This document shows, piece by piece, positions 1 through 9,094 of a DNA stretch of 64,000 nt (position 1 is the stretch's first letter; every line of letters begins with the position of its first letter). The notes under the pieces are model-generated. The model was not told where the DNA came from, ran no database searches, and saw only the letters and a program-made list of their open reading frames with translations. The stretch is from Prevotella sp. UBA2456. Its GTDB lineage: Bacteria; Bacteroidota; Bacteroidia; Bacteroidales; Bacteroidaceae. The stretch spans positions 16,933 through 80,932 of the forward strand of contig DDPY01000031.1 in assembly GCA_002342415.1 (NCBI GenBank), read 5' to 3'. The position numbers were made by a program, and so were the translations under genes.

Positions 1-1
1 C

Positions 2-2272
2 TCCCCGCACACGCTCGAAATACCATAGCAGTGCAAAGGTGATGAGGAAGAAGAGTCCTCCGGTGAGGATGATGCCCCGCATCATGCGCTTGTCGATGAT
101 GAAGGCATCGCGGGCCCGCGGCTTCTCCTTCATCACCTCGCGGCTGGGAGGCAGGGAGGCCAGAGCCATTGCGGCAAAGGTATCCATGATGAGGTTAATC
201 CACAGTATCTGGGTAATGGTGAGCGGCAGTTCGGTACCCACGAAGGCACCGCAGAGCACCAGCAACAGGGCCGTCACATTGACAATCAGCTGGAAGTAGA
301 TGAAACGCTGGATGTTCCGATAGAGCGAGCGCCCCCACATGACCGCCTGCACGATGGAGTGGAAGGAGTCATCGGTGAGCGTGATGTCACTGGCCTGCTT
401 GGCCACACTGGTACCAGAGCCTAACGACAGTCCGACATGAGCGCGGTTGAGGGCGGGAGCATCGTTGGTGCCATCGCCCGTCACCGCCACCACCTCGCCA
501 CGCTGCTGCAACAAGGCTACCAGGCGTTGCTTGTCGGAGGGACGGGCCCGCGACATCACCTTCAGGTCGCCTACAACGGCAAGCGCCTCCTCATCACTCA
601 TGGCAGCAAACTCAGCACCCGTAAGGGTCGTGATACTCCCCGATGCCTCCAGAGAGGGATGAGGATTGAGGCTGTCGGCGGTGAGTCCTATCTGTCGGGC
701 TATCTCCTTCGCAGTCTCGGCGGTGTCGCCCGTCACAATCTTGACATCAATGCCTGCCTCCTCACACTGGCGGATGGCTGCCGGCACCTCCTGACGGAGG
801 GGGTCGCTGATGGCCACAATGGCCAGCAGGGTGCTGTCCTGAGCAATGGCCAGGGTGCGCATGGCATGCCGCTGCCACTCCAGCAGCTGTGCCTGTATCT
901 CGCTGAGTGTGGCCGCTTCGAGGTGGTCCTTGCAGCGCGCGATGATGACCTCGGGAGCACCTTTAAGATAGGTGGTGGCACCAATGGTCGTTGCCATATA
1001 TTTCCGCTCGGTGGAGAAGGGTTCACGCGCCGTGATGGGGTGGTCCTCGCGCAACTGCTGGTAATCAATCCCCTCGGCCACCAGCCAGCGCAACAGCGCC
1101 TGTTCGGTGGGGTTGCCCACCTCATGGGTAGCCGTGGTGTTGAGGGCTATGGCCTTGTATAGGGCTGAGGGATGAGGGATGAGGGCTGATGGATTACTTC
1201 CGTCATCCTCCATACATCTTACATCGACCACCGTCATGCGGTTCTCAGTCAGGGTGCCCGTCTTGTCGGTACAGATCACGGTCACTGCCCCCATCGTCTC
1301 AGAGGCCTGCAGTTTCCGCACCAGATTGTTGGACTTCAGCATACGCCGCATGTTAAGAGCCAAGGCCAGGGTTACCGCCATCGGCAGTCCCTCGGGAACA
1401 GCCATCACAATAAGCGTCACCGCCATCATGAAGTACTTCAGCACCACCTCGGTCATGCCGACATAGTCGGTGCCCTGCCAGAGGTCGTTGGTGAGGATGT
1501 CGTGGCCCAGAAACAGCACGAAGCTGGCCATGGCCACCGCACTGCCTACCTTCGAGATGAGCCGCGCCAGACGGTCGAGCTGGAGGTTGAGCGGGGTCTT
1601 CACCCCCGTAATCTCCGTAGCCTGACGGGCCACATGACCAATCTCAGTCTCGTCGCCTACTGCCGTCACCACATAGCGGCCCGTACCTGCCATCACCATC
1701 GAGCTGCGGAGCAGCATGTCCTTGGGATAGGCCTCTCCTGCGGCCCCTTCGGCCTGCTGCACCTCGGAGCGCACCCCCTTGTTGGTAAGCATCTCACCAG
1801 TGAGCGAGCTCTCGTCAACCTGCAGGTCTACCGCCTCCACGAGTCGGCCATCCGCAGGAACCTCGTCACCAGTCTCGACAAGGACGAGGTCGCCCACCAC
1901 CACCTCGCGGCGGGCTATCTCCTGCACTTTTCCCTCGCGCACCACCTTGACCAACTGATCCTCGCTCATCTGGGTGAGCACACTGAAGCGGCGGGCTGCA
2001 TCGCGCTCGAAATAGAAGCCTACCGTCGTAGCCAGGATGATGGCGGCAATGATGCCGATGGTCTCCATGAAGTCGTTCTTAACAAACGACAAGCCTAATG
2101 ACACGAGGGCAGCCACCAGCAAGATGCGCACCATCGGGTCCTGATATTTCTCCAGATACAAAAGCCACATCGAAGTACGCTTGGGGGGAGTCAGCACATT
2201 CTCGCCATGCTCCTGCCGGCTCCGGGCGACCTCTTCGGCGGTTAATCCATATTTTCTTTCTGTTGTTGTCAT
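2..2272 (-). CDS. Calcium-type P-type ATPase (3' end outside the window)
   Basis: This is a P2-type cation pump, most likely Ca2+-translocating, in the inner membrane. I read it from an ATG at 2272 through about 757 codons to the window edge; the family is usually close to 880-900 residues, so the last membrane helices lie outside. Visible motifs, in order, are the actuator-domain TGE within SLTGEM, the helix-4 motif VPEGLP, the phosphorylation site DKTGTLT with its Asp near residue 336, and the hinge TGDGTNDAPA. A stretch of (CCCTCAT)-type 7-bp repeats around 1160-1195 sits in frame in the nucleotide-binding domain and looks like an insertion. A -7 box lies at 2302-2309. The cation is inferred from family resemblance only. 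Confidence 0.9.
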   Translation of the reverse strand, partial: MTTTERKYGLTAEEVARSRQEHGENVLTPPKRTSMWLLYLEKYQDPMVRILLVAALVSLGLSFVKNDFMETIGIIAAIILATTVGFYFERDAARRFSVLTQMSEDQLVKVVREGKVQEIARREVVVGDLVLVETGDEVPADGRLVEAVDLQVDESSLTGEMLTNKGVRSEVQQAEGAAGEAYPKDMLLRSSMVMAGTGRYVVTAVGDETEIGHVARQATEITGVKTPLNLQLDRLARLISKVGSAVAMASFVLFLGHDILTNDLWQGTDYVGMTEVVLKYFMMAVTLIVMAVPEGLPMAVTLALALNMRRMLKSNNLVRKLQASETMGAVTVICTDKTGTLTENRMTVVDVRCMEDDGSNPSALIPHPSALYKAIALNTTATHEVGNPTEQALLRWLVAEGIDYQQLREDHPITAREPFSTERKYMATTIGATTYLKGAPEVIIARCKDHLEAATLSEIQAQLLEWQRHAMRTLAIAQDSTLLAIVAISDPLRQEVPAAIRQCEEAGIDVKIVTGDTAETAKEIARQIGLTADSLNPHPSLEASGSITTLTGAEFAAMSDEEALAVVGDLKVMSRARPSDKQRLVALLQQRGEVVAVTGDGTNDAPALNRAHVGLSLGSGTSVAKQASDITLTDDSFHSIVQAVMWGRSLYRNIQRFIYFQLIVNVTALLLVLCGAFVGTELPLTITQILWINLIMDTFAAMALASLPPSREVMKEKPRARDAFIIDKRMMRGIILTGGLFFLITFALLWYFERVRG

Positions 2273-2301
2273 CACCTACTGCCTTCTAAGCACTTGGGGT
2301 G

Positions 2302-2309
2302 CAAAGGTA
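2302..2309 (-). promoter_or_regulatory. -7 box of the P-type ATPase promoter
   Basis: TACCTTTG on the minus strand matches the Bacteroidota -7 consensus TAnnTTTG and is followed by GC. It lies about 30 bases upstream of the ATG at 2272. Confidence 0.7.
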
Positions 2310-2394
2310 AACATTAAAAACGATACCTATTTTCGTTTTACACTAATTAACACATTTTTTAATGATGCAATAAAATAAAAATAAATATGATTTC

Positions 2395-2460
2395 GTAACT
2401 TTGCAGCGGAATAAGACAAAACACTTAGTAACTTTGCAGCGGAATAAGACAAAACACTTA
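2395..2460 (+). promoter_or_regulatory. Exact 33-bp tandem duplication carrying two -7 boxes
   Basis: 2395-2427 and 2428-2460 are identical. Each copy contains TAACTTTG (2396-2403 and 2429-2436), a perfect TAnnTTTG promoter box, so the permease gene at 2488 has two tandem promoters, or one promoter and a spare. Confidence 0.8.
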
Positions 2461-2487
2461 CCATGTTGGCAAAAAAATTAAGACAAA

Positions 2488-4287
2488 ATGGAATCAATAG
2501 TATTCTGGGGGTTTAACCTCCATGCATGGATTACGATTGCCACGGTGCTGACCATGTTCACCGTGCTACTGACAACGAAATTGCGGACCGACCTGGTGTT
2601 TCTGGCAGCCATCGGCATCCTCTTTGTCACGGGTGTGCTCGATGCCAAGGAGGCTTTCTCCGGCTTCAGTGCTACATCGGTGGTTGTCATTGGTGTGCTG
2701 TTTGTAGTGGTGGCAGGTCTGACCTATACAGGCGTGCTGCAGTATGTCGTGAAATACCTGTTAGGCCAACCCAACAGTTTCTCGAAGGCGGTAGTAAGAC
2801 TGATGCTGCCTGTGGCGGCACTCAGCTCGTTTCTCAGCAACACCACGGTGGTAAGCCTCTTTGTGGGCATTGTGAAGATGTGGTCGAAGAAACTGGGCAT
2901 CCCGCCTTCCAAACTGCTGATACCATTGAGCTATGCTTCGGGCATGGGAGGCGTATGTACACTCATCGGTACACCGCCCAACCTGATTATCTCGGGCCTC
3001 TATGCCGACAAGACAGGAACGGCAATGAACATCCTGGCCACTACTGTTCCCGGACTGTTCTGCCTCTTTGTCGGTGTGCTTTCCATCATCGCCATGCAGC
3101 GCCTGCTGCCCGACCGCAAGGCTCCTGAGAGTGCGTTTGAGGCATCGAGCGAATACACCCTGGGACTGCAAGTGCCTTCGGACAATCCCTATATCGGCAA
3201 GACGCTGAATGAGGCTGGCCTTTACAATATCAAGAGCGGTACATTGCTCAAGATGTATCATTTCGACAACATACCCATCCCCCTCAGTGGTGAAGAGCCC
3301 ATCATGGGTGGCGACCTCCTGGTATATGCAGGCCCTATAGACGACCTTATTGAGATGGCTGTGGACCACAAGCTGGTGAGTTCCGACCATCACATGTTCT
3401 CTATCAACGAGATGGACAACTATAGCCAGTTGCGCACGGCGTATGTCACCTTCGGCAGCAATCTGATAGGAAAAACCATTGGCGGCACTTCGTTCGAGAA
3501 AGACAACAACGTGATGCTGGCGGCTGTTTCCCGCAAGGGTGAGCGCATCGTGGAAGCACCGCGACAGGTCATACTGGAAGCTGGTGACACGCTGCTGCTG
3601 GTATGCTCGAAACAGTTTACGATGGACACAGACTCCATGAAGCGTAACCTCCACTTCTTCGATTCCGAGGAAGTTCCCAACATCGGCTACCATACGCTCA
3701 TCTCCACGACTATCATGATAGCCATGGTGGTGGTATCGGCCTTAGGCTTGATGCCACTGTTGCAGTGCGCCTTCCTGGCTGCTGCCGCCATGCTGCTGTT
3801 CCGCTGCTGCACACCCGACCAGGCCATGAAATCCATCAACTGGGACATCCTCATGGTGTTTGCGGGCTCTGTCGTGCTGGGACTGGCCATCCAGAAGACA
3901 GGCATCGCCGAAAGGCTGGCCTTCGGCATCCTCGATGTCTGCGGCACCAATCCGCTGGTGGTCATGACGGCCATCTGCTTTGTCGGTACTTTCATCACCG
4001 AGTTCATCTCGAACACGGCAGCGGGAGCCATGTTCTTCCCCATCATGTACGAGGCTGCCGAGAAGTTGGGCTACGAGCCCTACCCCTTCCTCATTGCCCT
4101 GATGGTGAGTGTCAGCAGCAGTTTCGCCACCCCCATCGGCTCGCCCACCCACATGCTGGTCTATGGTCCCGGCGGCTACCGTTTCAGCGACTTTATGCGC
4201 ATCGGCCTGCTGATGAACATCATCATTCTGGCCGCCAACATCCTCATAGTCAACATTGTGTACCCCCTGACCCCGTTGACCCCCTGA
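2488..4287 (+). CDS. SLC13/DASS-family permease with two RCK_C domains
   Basis: This inner-membrane ion-coupled transporter belongs to the divalent anion:Na+ symporter (SLC13) superfamily. The two halves carry the signature SNT motifs (SNTTVVSLF and SNTAAGAMFF) and the paired loops IGTPPNLIISG and IGSPTHMLVYG. Between the membrane halves, around residues 205-395, are two TrkA-C/RCK_C-type domains; each ends in a GDxLLV-like strand (GGDLLVYAG and GDTLLLVCS). The length of 599 residues is normal for this architecture. The C-terminus ends in a short PLTPLTP tail encoded by a CCCCTGA-type repeat. The substrate (sulfate, dicarboxylate or other) cannot be read from the sequence. The gene is transcribed alone, from the duplicated promoter. 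Confidence 0.88.
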   Translation: MESIVFWGFNLHAWITIATVLTMFTVLLTTKLRTDLVFLAAIGILFVTGVLDAKEAFSGFSATSVVVIGVLFVVVAGLTYTGVLQYVVKYLLGQPNSFSKAVVRLMLPVAALSSFLSNTTVVSLFVGIVKMWSKKLGIPPSKLLIPLSYASGMGGVCTLIGTPPNLIISGLYADKTGTAMNILATTVPGLFCLFVGVLSIIAMQRLLPDRKAPESAFEASSEYTLGLQVPSDNPYIGKTLNEAGLYNIKSGTLLKMYHFDNIPIPLSGEEPIMGGDLLVYAGPIDDLIEMAVDHKLVSSDHHMFSINEMDNYSQLRTAYVTFGSNLIGKTIGGTSFEKDNNVMLAAVSRKGERIVEAPRQVILEAGDTLLLVCSKQFTMDTDSMKRNLHFFDSEEVPNIGYHTLISTTIMIAMVVVSALGLMPLLQCAFLAAAAMLLFRCCTPDQAMKSINWDILMVFAGSVVLGLAIQKTGIAERLAFGILDVCGTNPLVVMTAICFVGTFITEFISNTAAGAMFFPIMYEAAEKLGYEPYPFLIALMVSVSSSFATPIGSPTHMLVYGPGGYRFSDFMRIGLLMNIIILAANILIVNIVYPLTPLTP

Positions 4288-4324
4288 GAAAAATAGCATC
4301 ATAACTTGGAACATTTTCTTATGG

Positions 4325-4401
4325 AACACAAAGACACAAAGACACAAAGACACGAAGGGCTGCGCACAGTGGAAAAACTTTGTGTCTTTGTTTCTTTGTT
4401 T
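4325..4401. repeat. Decamer repeat arranged as an inverted repeat
   Basis: ACAAAGACAC-type units repeat at 4325-4357 and are answered by the complementary CTTTGTGTCTTTGTTTC run at 4377-4401. The structure separates the permease from the convergent tRNA and may stop transcription from both sides. Confidence 0.55.
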
Positions 4402-4421
4402 CTTAACAAATAGGTTGGGTG

Positions 4422-4495
4422 TGGACCAGCCAGGGCTTGAACCTGGGACCTCCAGATTATGAGTCTGTTGCTCTAACCAACTGAGCTACAAGTCC
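4422..4495 (-). tRNA. tRNA with CAU anticodon (Met type)
   Basis: On the minus strand the molecule folds as a cloverleaf: acceptor GGACTTG/CTGGTCC with one T-T mismatch, D arm GCTC-GAGC, anticodon loop CTCATAA, T arm CCAGG-TTCAAGC-CCTGG, and discriminator A. CCA is not encoded. The CAU anticodon fits elongator Met, but an Ile-lysidine tRNA cannot be excluded by eye. A -7 box lies at 4518-4525. Confidence 0.9.
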
Positions 4496-4517
4496 AGTGC
4501 TTTCTGTAAAGCGAGTG

Positions 4518-4525
4518 CAAAGGTA
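4518..4525 (-). promoter_or_regulatory. -7 box of the tRNA promoter
   Basis: TACCTTTG on the minus strand lies about 22 bases before the mature 5' end of the tRNA. Confidence 0.65.
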
Positions 4526-4582
4526 ACTAATTATCTTTAGAACTAAGAATTAAGCGCAAAGAGTTAAGAAAAATTAAGAATT

Positions 4583-4622
4583 GAGCGGGCTGCCTCTGAC
4601 ATTTCAGACAGGCAGCCCGCTC
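4583..4622. terminator. Strong 13-bp hairpin
   Basis: GAGCGGGCTGCCT pairs perfectly with AGGCAGCCCGCTC across a loop of about 14 bases. On the minus strand it is followed by a T-rich stretch, which fits a terminator for the leftward topA-to-anti-sigma run that ends at 4744. Confidence 0.7.
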
Positions 4623-4743
4623 CTCGTTAGTATGTTATGAAAATTTGAGAGAATTGAAACTTCACAGTTTCATTGATCTTCGTGTGTGTGTTTTAACTAA
4701 ACATGATGTAATATAGAGAAAGCATAGAAAATATTATTCATCC

Positions 4744-5217
4744 TCAGTTGGTGGACTGGGCGGGAATGGGCACCTTTGTGCTGTCGCCGACCACCGTCTC
4801 CCCCATATTCTCTGCCTGCACGGGCTGGATGCCTACGGTGTCGACACCTTGCTGCAGGGCAGCATAGTCTTCAGGAGCATTCCAGCTGTTATCCCACGGG
4901 GCCTGCATGGCACCGCCAATGGTCAGGAAGATAGCGATGACGGCAGCGGCCTTGAAGAGTGGCTGCAGGCGCTGAGTGAGGGATACCTCGCGAGCCTGTA
5001 CCATCTGTGGCTTTTCGCCAATCATCTGCAGCATACGGTCATCGAAGTCGTCGCCCAGAGTCTCTTCAGCCTCTGCCGAAAAGAGGGGGCGCCAGTGACT
5101 GAACTCAGCCGGGATGGTCTCCTGACTAAAGAAAGTGCGCAGGATGCGCTCTTCCTCCAAGGAGGTCTCCGCAGCAAAATAGCGCTCTATCAGTCCTTCG
5201 ATATACTTATAATCCAT
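4744..5217 (-). CDS. Probable membrane anti-sigma-like protein
   Basis: The 157-residue protein has an acidic N-terminal half with the LxxYF.AETSLEEE pattern common in Bacteroidota anti-sigma-like proteins, one membrane segment near residues 88-106 (FKAAAVIAIFLTIGGAM), and a short extracytoplasmic tail. It lies 73 bases downstream of the ECF sigma gene on the same strand, the usual place for a sigma partner. No zinc-binding HxxxCxxC motif is visible. The anti-sigma role is inferred from position and shape. Confidence 0.6.
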   Translation of the reverse strand: MDYKYIEGLIERYFAAETSLEEERILRTFFSQETIPAEFSHWRPLFSAEAEETLGDDFDDRMLQMIGEKPQMVQAREVSLTQRLQPLFKAAAVIAIFLTIGGAMQAPWDNSWNAPEDYAALQQGVDTVGIQPVQAENMGETVVGDSTKVPIPAQSTN

Positions 5218-5290
5218 ATGCTTTATTTGGGTTCTCTATAATACAAGACGAAGGAAAAAAGAAAAAGTTACAGTGAGAGCCAAAAAAAAT

Positions 5291-5827
5291 TCATTTTTTG
5301 TAATTCTCGGCTTGCTGGAAGCGTTCGCGGATAGTCTGTCGGGCCCGGAAGATATTGACCTTGACCTGCTGTTCGGTAATATCCATGATGACGGCAATGT
5401 CGTGATAGCTCTTTCCCTCCATGTCGCGCAACTGCATACAGGTGCGTTGCCGCTCTGGCAGTTCACTGATAAGTTGGCGAACCAACTGCAGGCGGTCGCG
5501 CTGGACGGTCTGCTCCTCAGGGTTGGCATAATGGCTGGAGTCCTGCACCTCGATGGAGGACGGGGTATTGCCCGCAGTGGCAGCCAAGGTCTGAGGTTGG
5601 AAATGCTGGAGGCGGAGCTTGTCGAGGGCCTGGTTGCGGCAGATGGTGAGGCAGAAGGCCTCGATATTATCAATCTGCTGCCATTGGTCGCGACGGCTCC
5701 ACACCTTCATCATCGTTTCCTGAACCACGTCCTCTGCTTCCGCACGGTCTTGTGTGATGCGAAGTGCCAGCCGGAAGAGTTCGTTCTTCAGTGGCAGGAT
5801 GTCGTTCTGGAAACTGATAGATTTCAT
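5291..5827 (-). CDS. ECF-type RNA polymerase sigma factor
   Basis: The 178-residue protein has the two-domain layout of sigma-70 family ECF factors. Region 2 is seen as DRAEAEDVVQETMMKVW near residues 28-44, and region 4 as SYHDIAVIMDITEQQVKVN near residues 139-157, with the expected helix-turn-helix. Its ATG overlaps the TGA of argB (ATGA at 5824-5827), so its translation is probably coupled to argB. The membrane protein at 4744-5217 is its likely anti-sigma partner. The signal it answers to is not evident. Confidence 0.88.
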   Translation of the reverse strand: MKSISFQNDILPLKNELFRLALRITQDRAEAEDVVQETMMKVWSRRDQWQQIDNIEAFCLTICRNQALDKLRLQHFQPQTLAATAGNTPSSIEVQDSSHYANPEEQTVQRDRLQLVRQLISELPERQRTCMQLRDMEGKSYHDIAVIMDITEQQVKVNIFRARQTIRERFQQAENYKK

Positions 5828-6609
5828 TGGATGACCGTACCATGTTGGCCGTCGATGGCCGTAGCCAAGGTGATAATGACGCGTGACACACCGGCATCGA
5901 CTGCCGAGAGCGCATTCTCTATCTTGGGCAGCATGCCTCCGCTGATGGTGCCATCGGCCTTATACTCATTATATAATGCGCGCGTGATAACGGGAATGAC
6001 ACTGTCATCATCGTCCGGATGGCGAAGCACCCCTTTCTTCTCGAACGAGAAGATGAGGGTCACCTCATAGTCGCGGGCCAGAGCCTTAGCTGTCTCGGAA
6101 GCCATCGTGTCGGCATTGGTGTTAAGGACATGTCCGTTGCCATCGTGTGTCAGCGGAGCCACCACGGGGGTGATGCCCGCCTCGATGAGGCGGCTGAGCA
6201 TGGCACCGTCGACCCTATCCACATCGCCTACCCAGCCATAATCAGTAGTAGCCTCGGCCGTCACCACTGGCGGGCGCTTATGACTGCGGATGATGTCAGC
6301 ATCGGCACCAGTCAGTCCCAAGGCATTTACTCCGTTGGCTTGCAGACGGGCCACCAGGTTCTTGTTGACCAGTCCGCCATAGACCATCGTCACCACCTCC
6401 AGCATCTGCTCATCGGTGATGCGGCGGCCATTGACCATGTGGGTCTCGATATTCAGGCGCTCGGCTATCTTCGTGGCCTTGCGGCCACCGCCATGTACCA
6501 GCACCTTGCGACCCTCGATGGCCGCAAAGTCCTTTAACAGTTGTGCGAGCTGGGCCTCATCCTCCACCACAGCCCCACCTACTTTTACTATTGTCAGTTT
6601 TTGTTTCAT
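5824..6609 (-). CDS. argB: Acetylglutamate kinase
   Basis: It phosphorylates N-acetyl-L-glutamate (or the N-succinyl analogue used by some Bacteroidota) in arginine synthesis. Visible motifs are the N-terminal VKVGGAVV, the glycine-rich VHGGGRKATKIAERL, and NTNADTMASETAKAL near the C-terminus. I start at the ATG at 6609 (MKQKLTIVKVGG); upstream reading runs into the 8-bp repeat and the end of speA and has no family support. That gives 261 residues, the usual length. It sits between speA and an ECF sigma gene in a leftward run. Confidence 0.92.
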   Translation of the reverse strand: MKQKLTIVKVGGAVVEDEAQLAQLLKDFAAIEGRKVLVHGGGRKATKIAERLNIETHMVNGRRITDEQMLEVVTMVYGGLVNKNLVARLQANGVNALGLTGADADIIRSHKRPPVVTAEATTDYGWVGDVDRVDGAMLSRLIEAGITPVVAPLTHDGNGHVLNTNADTMASETAKALARDYEVTLIFSFEKKGVLRHPDDDDSVIPVITRALYNEYKADGTISGGMLPKIENALSAVDAGVSRVIITLATAIDGQHGTVIQ

Positions 6610-6624
6610 TGTTGTTGTTTTTTC

Positions 6625-6656
6625 CGAGATGTCGAAATATCGAGATATCGAAATTC
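6625..6656. repeat. 8-bp tandem repeat between speA and argB
   Basis: Four units of CGARATRT type (CGAGATGT, CGAAATAT, CGAGATAT, CGAAATTC) fill almost the whole speA-argB gap and end next to the speA stop codon. Confidence 0.7.
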
Positions 6657-8549
6657 TTATTCCAGATAGGTATATCCGTAGAGTCCAGAGCGGTAGTTGG
6701 AGAGGAACTCCTTGCCCTCTTCGAGGGTAATCTTGCCCTGTTTCACACTCTTGGCCACCCATATCTCGAGCTGGCGCACCAGCTTCTTGGGGTCGTACTG
6801 CACATAGTCGAGCACTTCGGCCACCGTTTCACCATCGATAATCTGGTCAATATGATACTGTCCGTCCTTGACGGAGATGTGGACAGCGGTAGTGTCACCA
6901 AAGAGATTGTGCATATCACCCAATATCTCCTGATAGGCACCCACGAGGAAGACACCCAAGTAATACTTATCGTTCTTCCTTAGCGAGTGGACGGGAAGGG
7001 CATGCGAGTTGGGGCGGTTGGTGACAAACTGGGCTATCTTCCCATCCGAGTCACAAGTGATATCCTGAAGGGTAGCATTGCGCGTAGGCCGTTCATCCAG
7101 CCGCTGGATGGGCATGATGGGGAACAGCTGGTCGATAGCCCAGGAGTCGGGCAGCGACTGGAACAGGGAGAAGTTGCAGAAGTACTTGTCGGCCAGCAGT
7201 TTGTCGATATTCATCAGCTCCTCAGGGATATGCTTGAGGTTTTTGGCCAGCGCATGGATTTCGTGACACACGCTCCAGTACATCGCCTCCACTTCGGCAC
7301 GCGTCTTGAGGTCGACAATGCCATGAGTAAAGAGGTCGAGCACCTCCTCGCGAATCTGCTCCGCATCGTGCCAGTCTTCGAGCACATTACGCGGTGACAG
7401 GTTGTCCCAAATATCATAGAGGTCCTTTACCAGTTGGTGGGAGTCGGGATCGGGCTCGAACTCCTCGGGCATCTCGGGCAGGGAAGCCGTCTCCAGCACA
7501 TCGATGACCAGTACACTATGATGAGCAGCGAGGGAACGGCCACTCTCGGTGATGATGTTCGGATGAGAAATCCCGTTCTTGTTGGCAGCCTCGACAAAGG
7601 TATAGATACAGTCGTTGACATACTCCTGGATGGAGTAGTTGACCGAGCTCTCGCTGGAGGGCGAACGGGTACCGTCATAGTCGACACCCAATCCACCGCC
7701 ACAGTCAACGAAGTCGACATTATATCCCATCTTATGCAACTGCACATAGAACTGTGAAGCCTCGCGGAGGGCCGTCTGTATGCGACGAATTTTGGTAATC
7801 TGCGAACCGATATGGAAATGTATCAGTCGGAGACAGTCGCGCATATCCTTCTTGTCGAGCAGGTCCAGAGCTTCCAGCAGTTCGGCACTGGTGAGCCCGA
7901 ACTTCGAGGCATCGCCGCCGCTCTCTTCCCACTTGCCAGAGCCGCTGGAGGCCAGCTTGATGCGGATGCCGATGTTCGGGCGCACCCCAATCTTCTTGGC
8001 TTCGCGAGCTATGAGATCCAGTTCATTGGGCTTCTCGACCACGATGAATATCTGCTTGCCCATCTTCTGTGCCAGCAGAGCCAGCTCGATGTACGACTGG
8101 TCCTTGTAGCCGTTGCAGATGATGATAGAGTCGCTCTGGCACTGTACGGCAATGACGGCATGCAGCTCTGGCTTGGAACCCGCCTCCACACCGAGGTTGA
8201 ACTTACGACCATGAGAGATAATCTCCTCGACCACCGGTTGCATCTGGTTGACCTTAATGGGATAGACCACATAGTTCTCGCCTTTGTAGTCGTACTCCTT
8301 GGCAGCCTTCTTAAAACAGCTCCAAGTCTTCTCGATACGGTTGTCGAGGATGTCCGGGAAGCGCAAAAGCACGGGTGACTGCACATCGCGCAGTGACAGC
8401 TCGTCCATGACTTCACGAAGGTCGACGGCTGTGCCATCCTTGCAGGGGGTCACAAACACATTGCCTTGGTCGTTGATACCGAAGTAGCTGGTACCCCAGC
8501 CATTGATGTTGTAGAGCTCCTTAGAGTCTTCAATCGTCCATTTCTTCAT
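6657..8549 (-). CDS. speA: Biosynthetic arginine decarboxylase
   Basis: This PLP-dependent fold-III enzyme converts arginine to agmatine for polyamine synthesis in the cytoplasm. The PLP lysine lies in VYPIKVNQM near residue 100; the glycine-rich phosphate-binding strand VDCGGGLGVDYDGT is clear, and 630 residues is normal. Its ATG overlaps the TGA of aroK (ATGA at 8546-8549), so translation is probably coupled. Placement directly before argB puts arginine synthesis and use in one transcript. Confidence 0.95.
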   Translation of the reverse strand: MKKWTIEDSKELYNINGWGTSYFGINDQGNVFVTPCKDGTAVDLREVMDELSLRDVQSPVLLRFPDILDNRIEKTWSCFKKAAKEYDYKGENYVVYPIKVNQMQPVVEEIISHGRKFNLGVEAGSKPELHAVIAVQCQSDSIIICNGYKDQSYIELALLAQKMGKQIFIVVEKPNELDLIAREAKKIGVRPNIGIRIKLASSGSGKWEESGGDASKFGLTSAELLEALDLLDKKDMRDCLRLIHFHIGSQITKIRRIQTALREASQFYVQLHKMGYNVDFVDCGGGLGVDYDGTRSPSSESSVNYSIQEYVNDCIYTFVEAANKNGISHPNIITESGRSLAAHHSVLVIDVLETASLPEMPEEFEPDPDSHQLVKDLYDIWDNLSPRNVLEDWHDAEQIREEVLDLFTHGIVDLKTRAEVEAMYWSVCHEIHALAKNLKHIPEELMNIDKLLADKYFCNFSLFQSLPDSWAIDQLFPIMPIQRLDERPTRNATLQDITCDSDGKIAQFVTNRPNSHALPVHSLRKNDKYYLGVFLVGAYQEILGDMHNLFGDTTAVHISVKDGQYHIDQIIDGETVAEVLDYVQYDPKKLVRQLEIWVAKSVKQGKITLEEGKEFLSNYRSGLYGYTYLE

Positions 8550-9073
8550 ATCTTCAGAAGTTCGCGTAGTTTGGTTACTGATATCTTGATTTTATCATAG
8601 TCATCCAACAGGTTGACATCGAGGATATAGCGTGCTTTCTGATAGAAAGGCTCGCGGCTTTTCAGGTGGTCGGTGATATAGGCAATGAGTTCCTCGGCAC
8701 TCTTGTTCTTCAGCAGGGGGCGCTCAACCTTAGCCATAAGCAGATGCTTGTAAAGGGTCTCGGGACTGGCCTTGAGATACACCACCTCGCCCTGCTGGTT
8801 GAGATAGTCCATATTGTCGAAGAAGCAGGGAGTTCCTCCACCACAACTGATGATGACATCTTCGAACTCAGCCACTTCATGGAGCATGTTGTGCTCGAGG
8901 ACCCGGAAGGCCTCCTCGCCCCGCTCTGCAAAAATCTCTGACACCGTCTTGCGCATGCGGCTCTCAATATACCAGTCGAGGTCGTAGAACATCATGCCTG
9001 TCTCTTTGGACAGAGCCTTGCCTACGGTGGTCTTGCCAGAACCCATATAGCCCACGAGGATAATCCGTCGCAT
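8546..9073 (-). CDS. aroK: Shikimate kinase
   Basis: It phosphorylates shikimate with ATP in the chorismate pathway. The Walker A motif GYMGSGKTTVGKAL is at residues 8-21, the shikimate-binding Asp lies in YDLDWYIE, and the glycine-rich SCGGGTPCF and the lid region around KVERPLLKN are present. The length of 175 residues is typical. It starts 21 bases after the topA stop and overlaps speA by four bases. Confidence 0.94.
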   Translation of the reverse strand: MRRIILVGYMGSGKTTVGKALSKETGMMFYDLDWYIESRMRKTVSEIFAERGEEAFRVLEHNMLHEVAEFEDVIISCGGGTPCFFDNMDYLNQQGEVVYLKASPETLYKHLLMAKVERPLLKNKSAEELIAYITDHLKSREPFYQKARYILDVNLLDDYDKIKISVTKLRELLKI

Positions 9074-9094
9074 AAGTATAGTATTTACGATTAA

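Noticed and set aside
437..1162. Long plus-strand frame of 241 codons
   Set aside because: It lies opposite the P-type ATPase, which has all catalytic motifs; the frame has no family pattern.
2761..3693. Minus-strand frame of 310 codons
   Set aside because: Antisense shadow of the SLC13 permease, rich in His and Arg without domain motifs.
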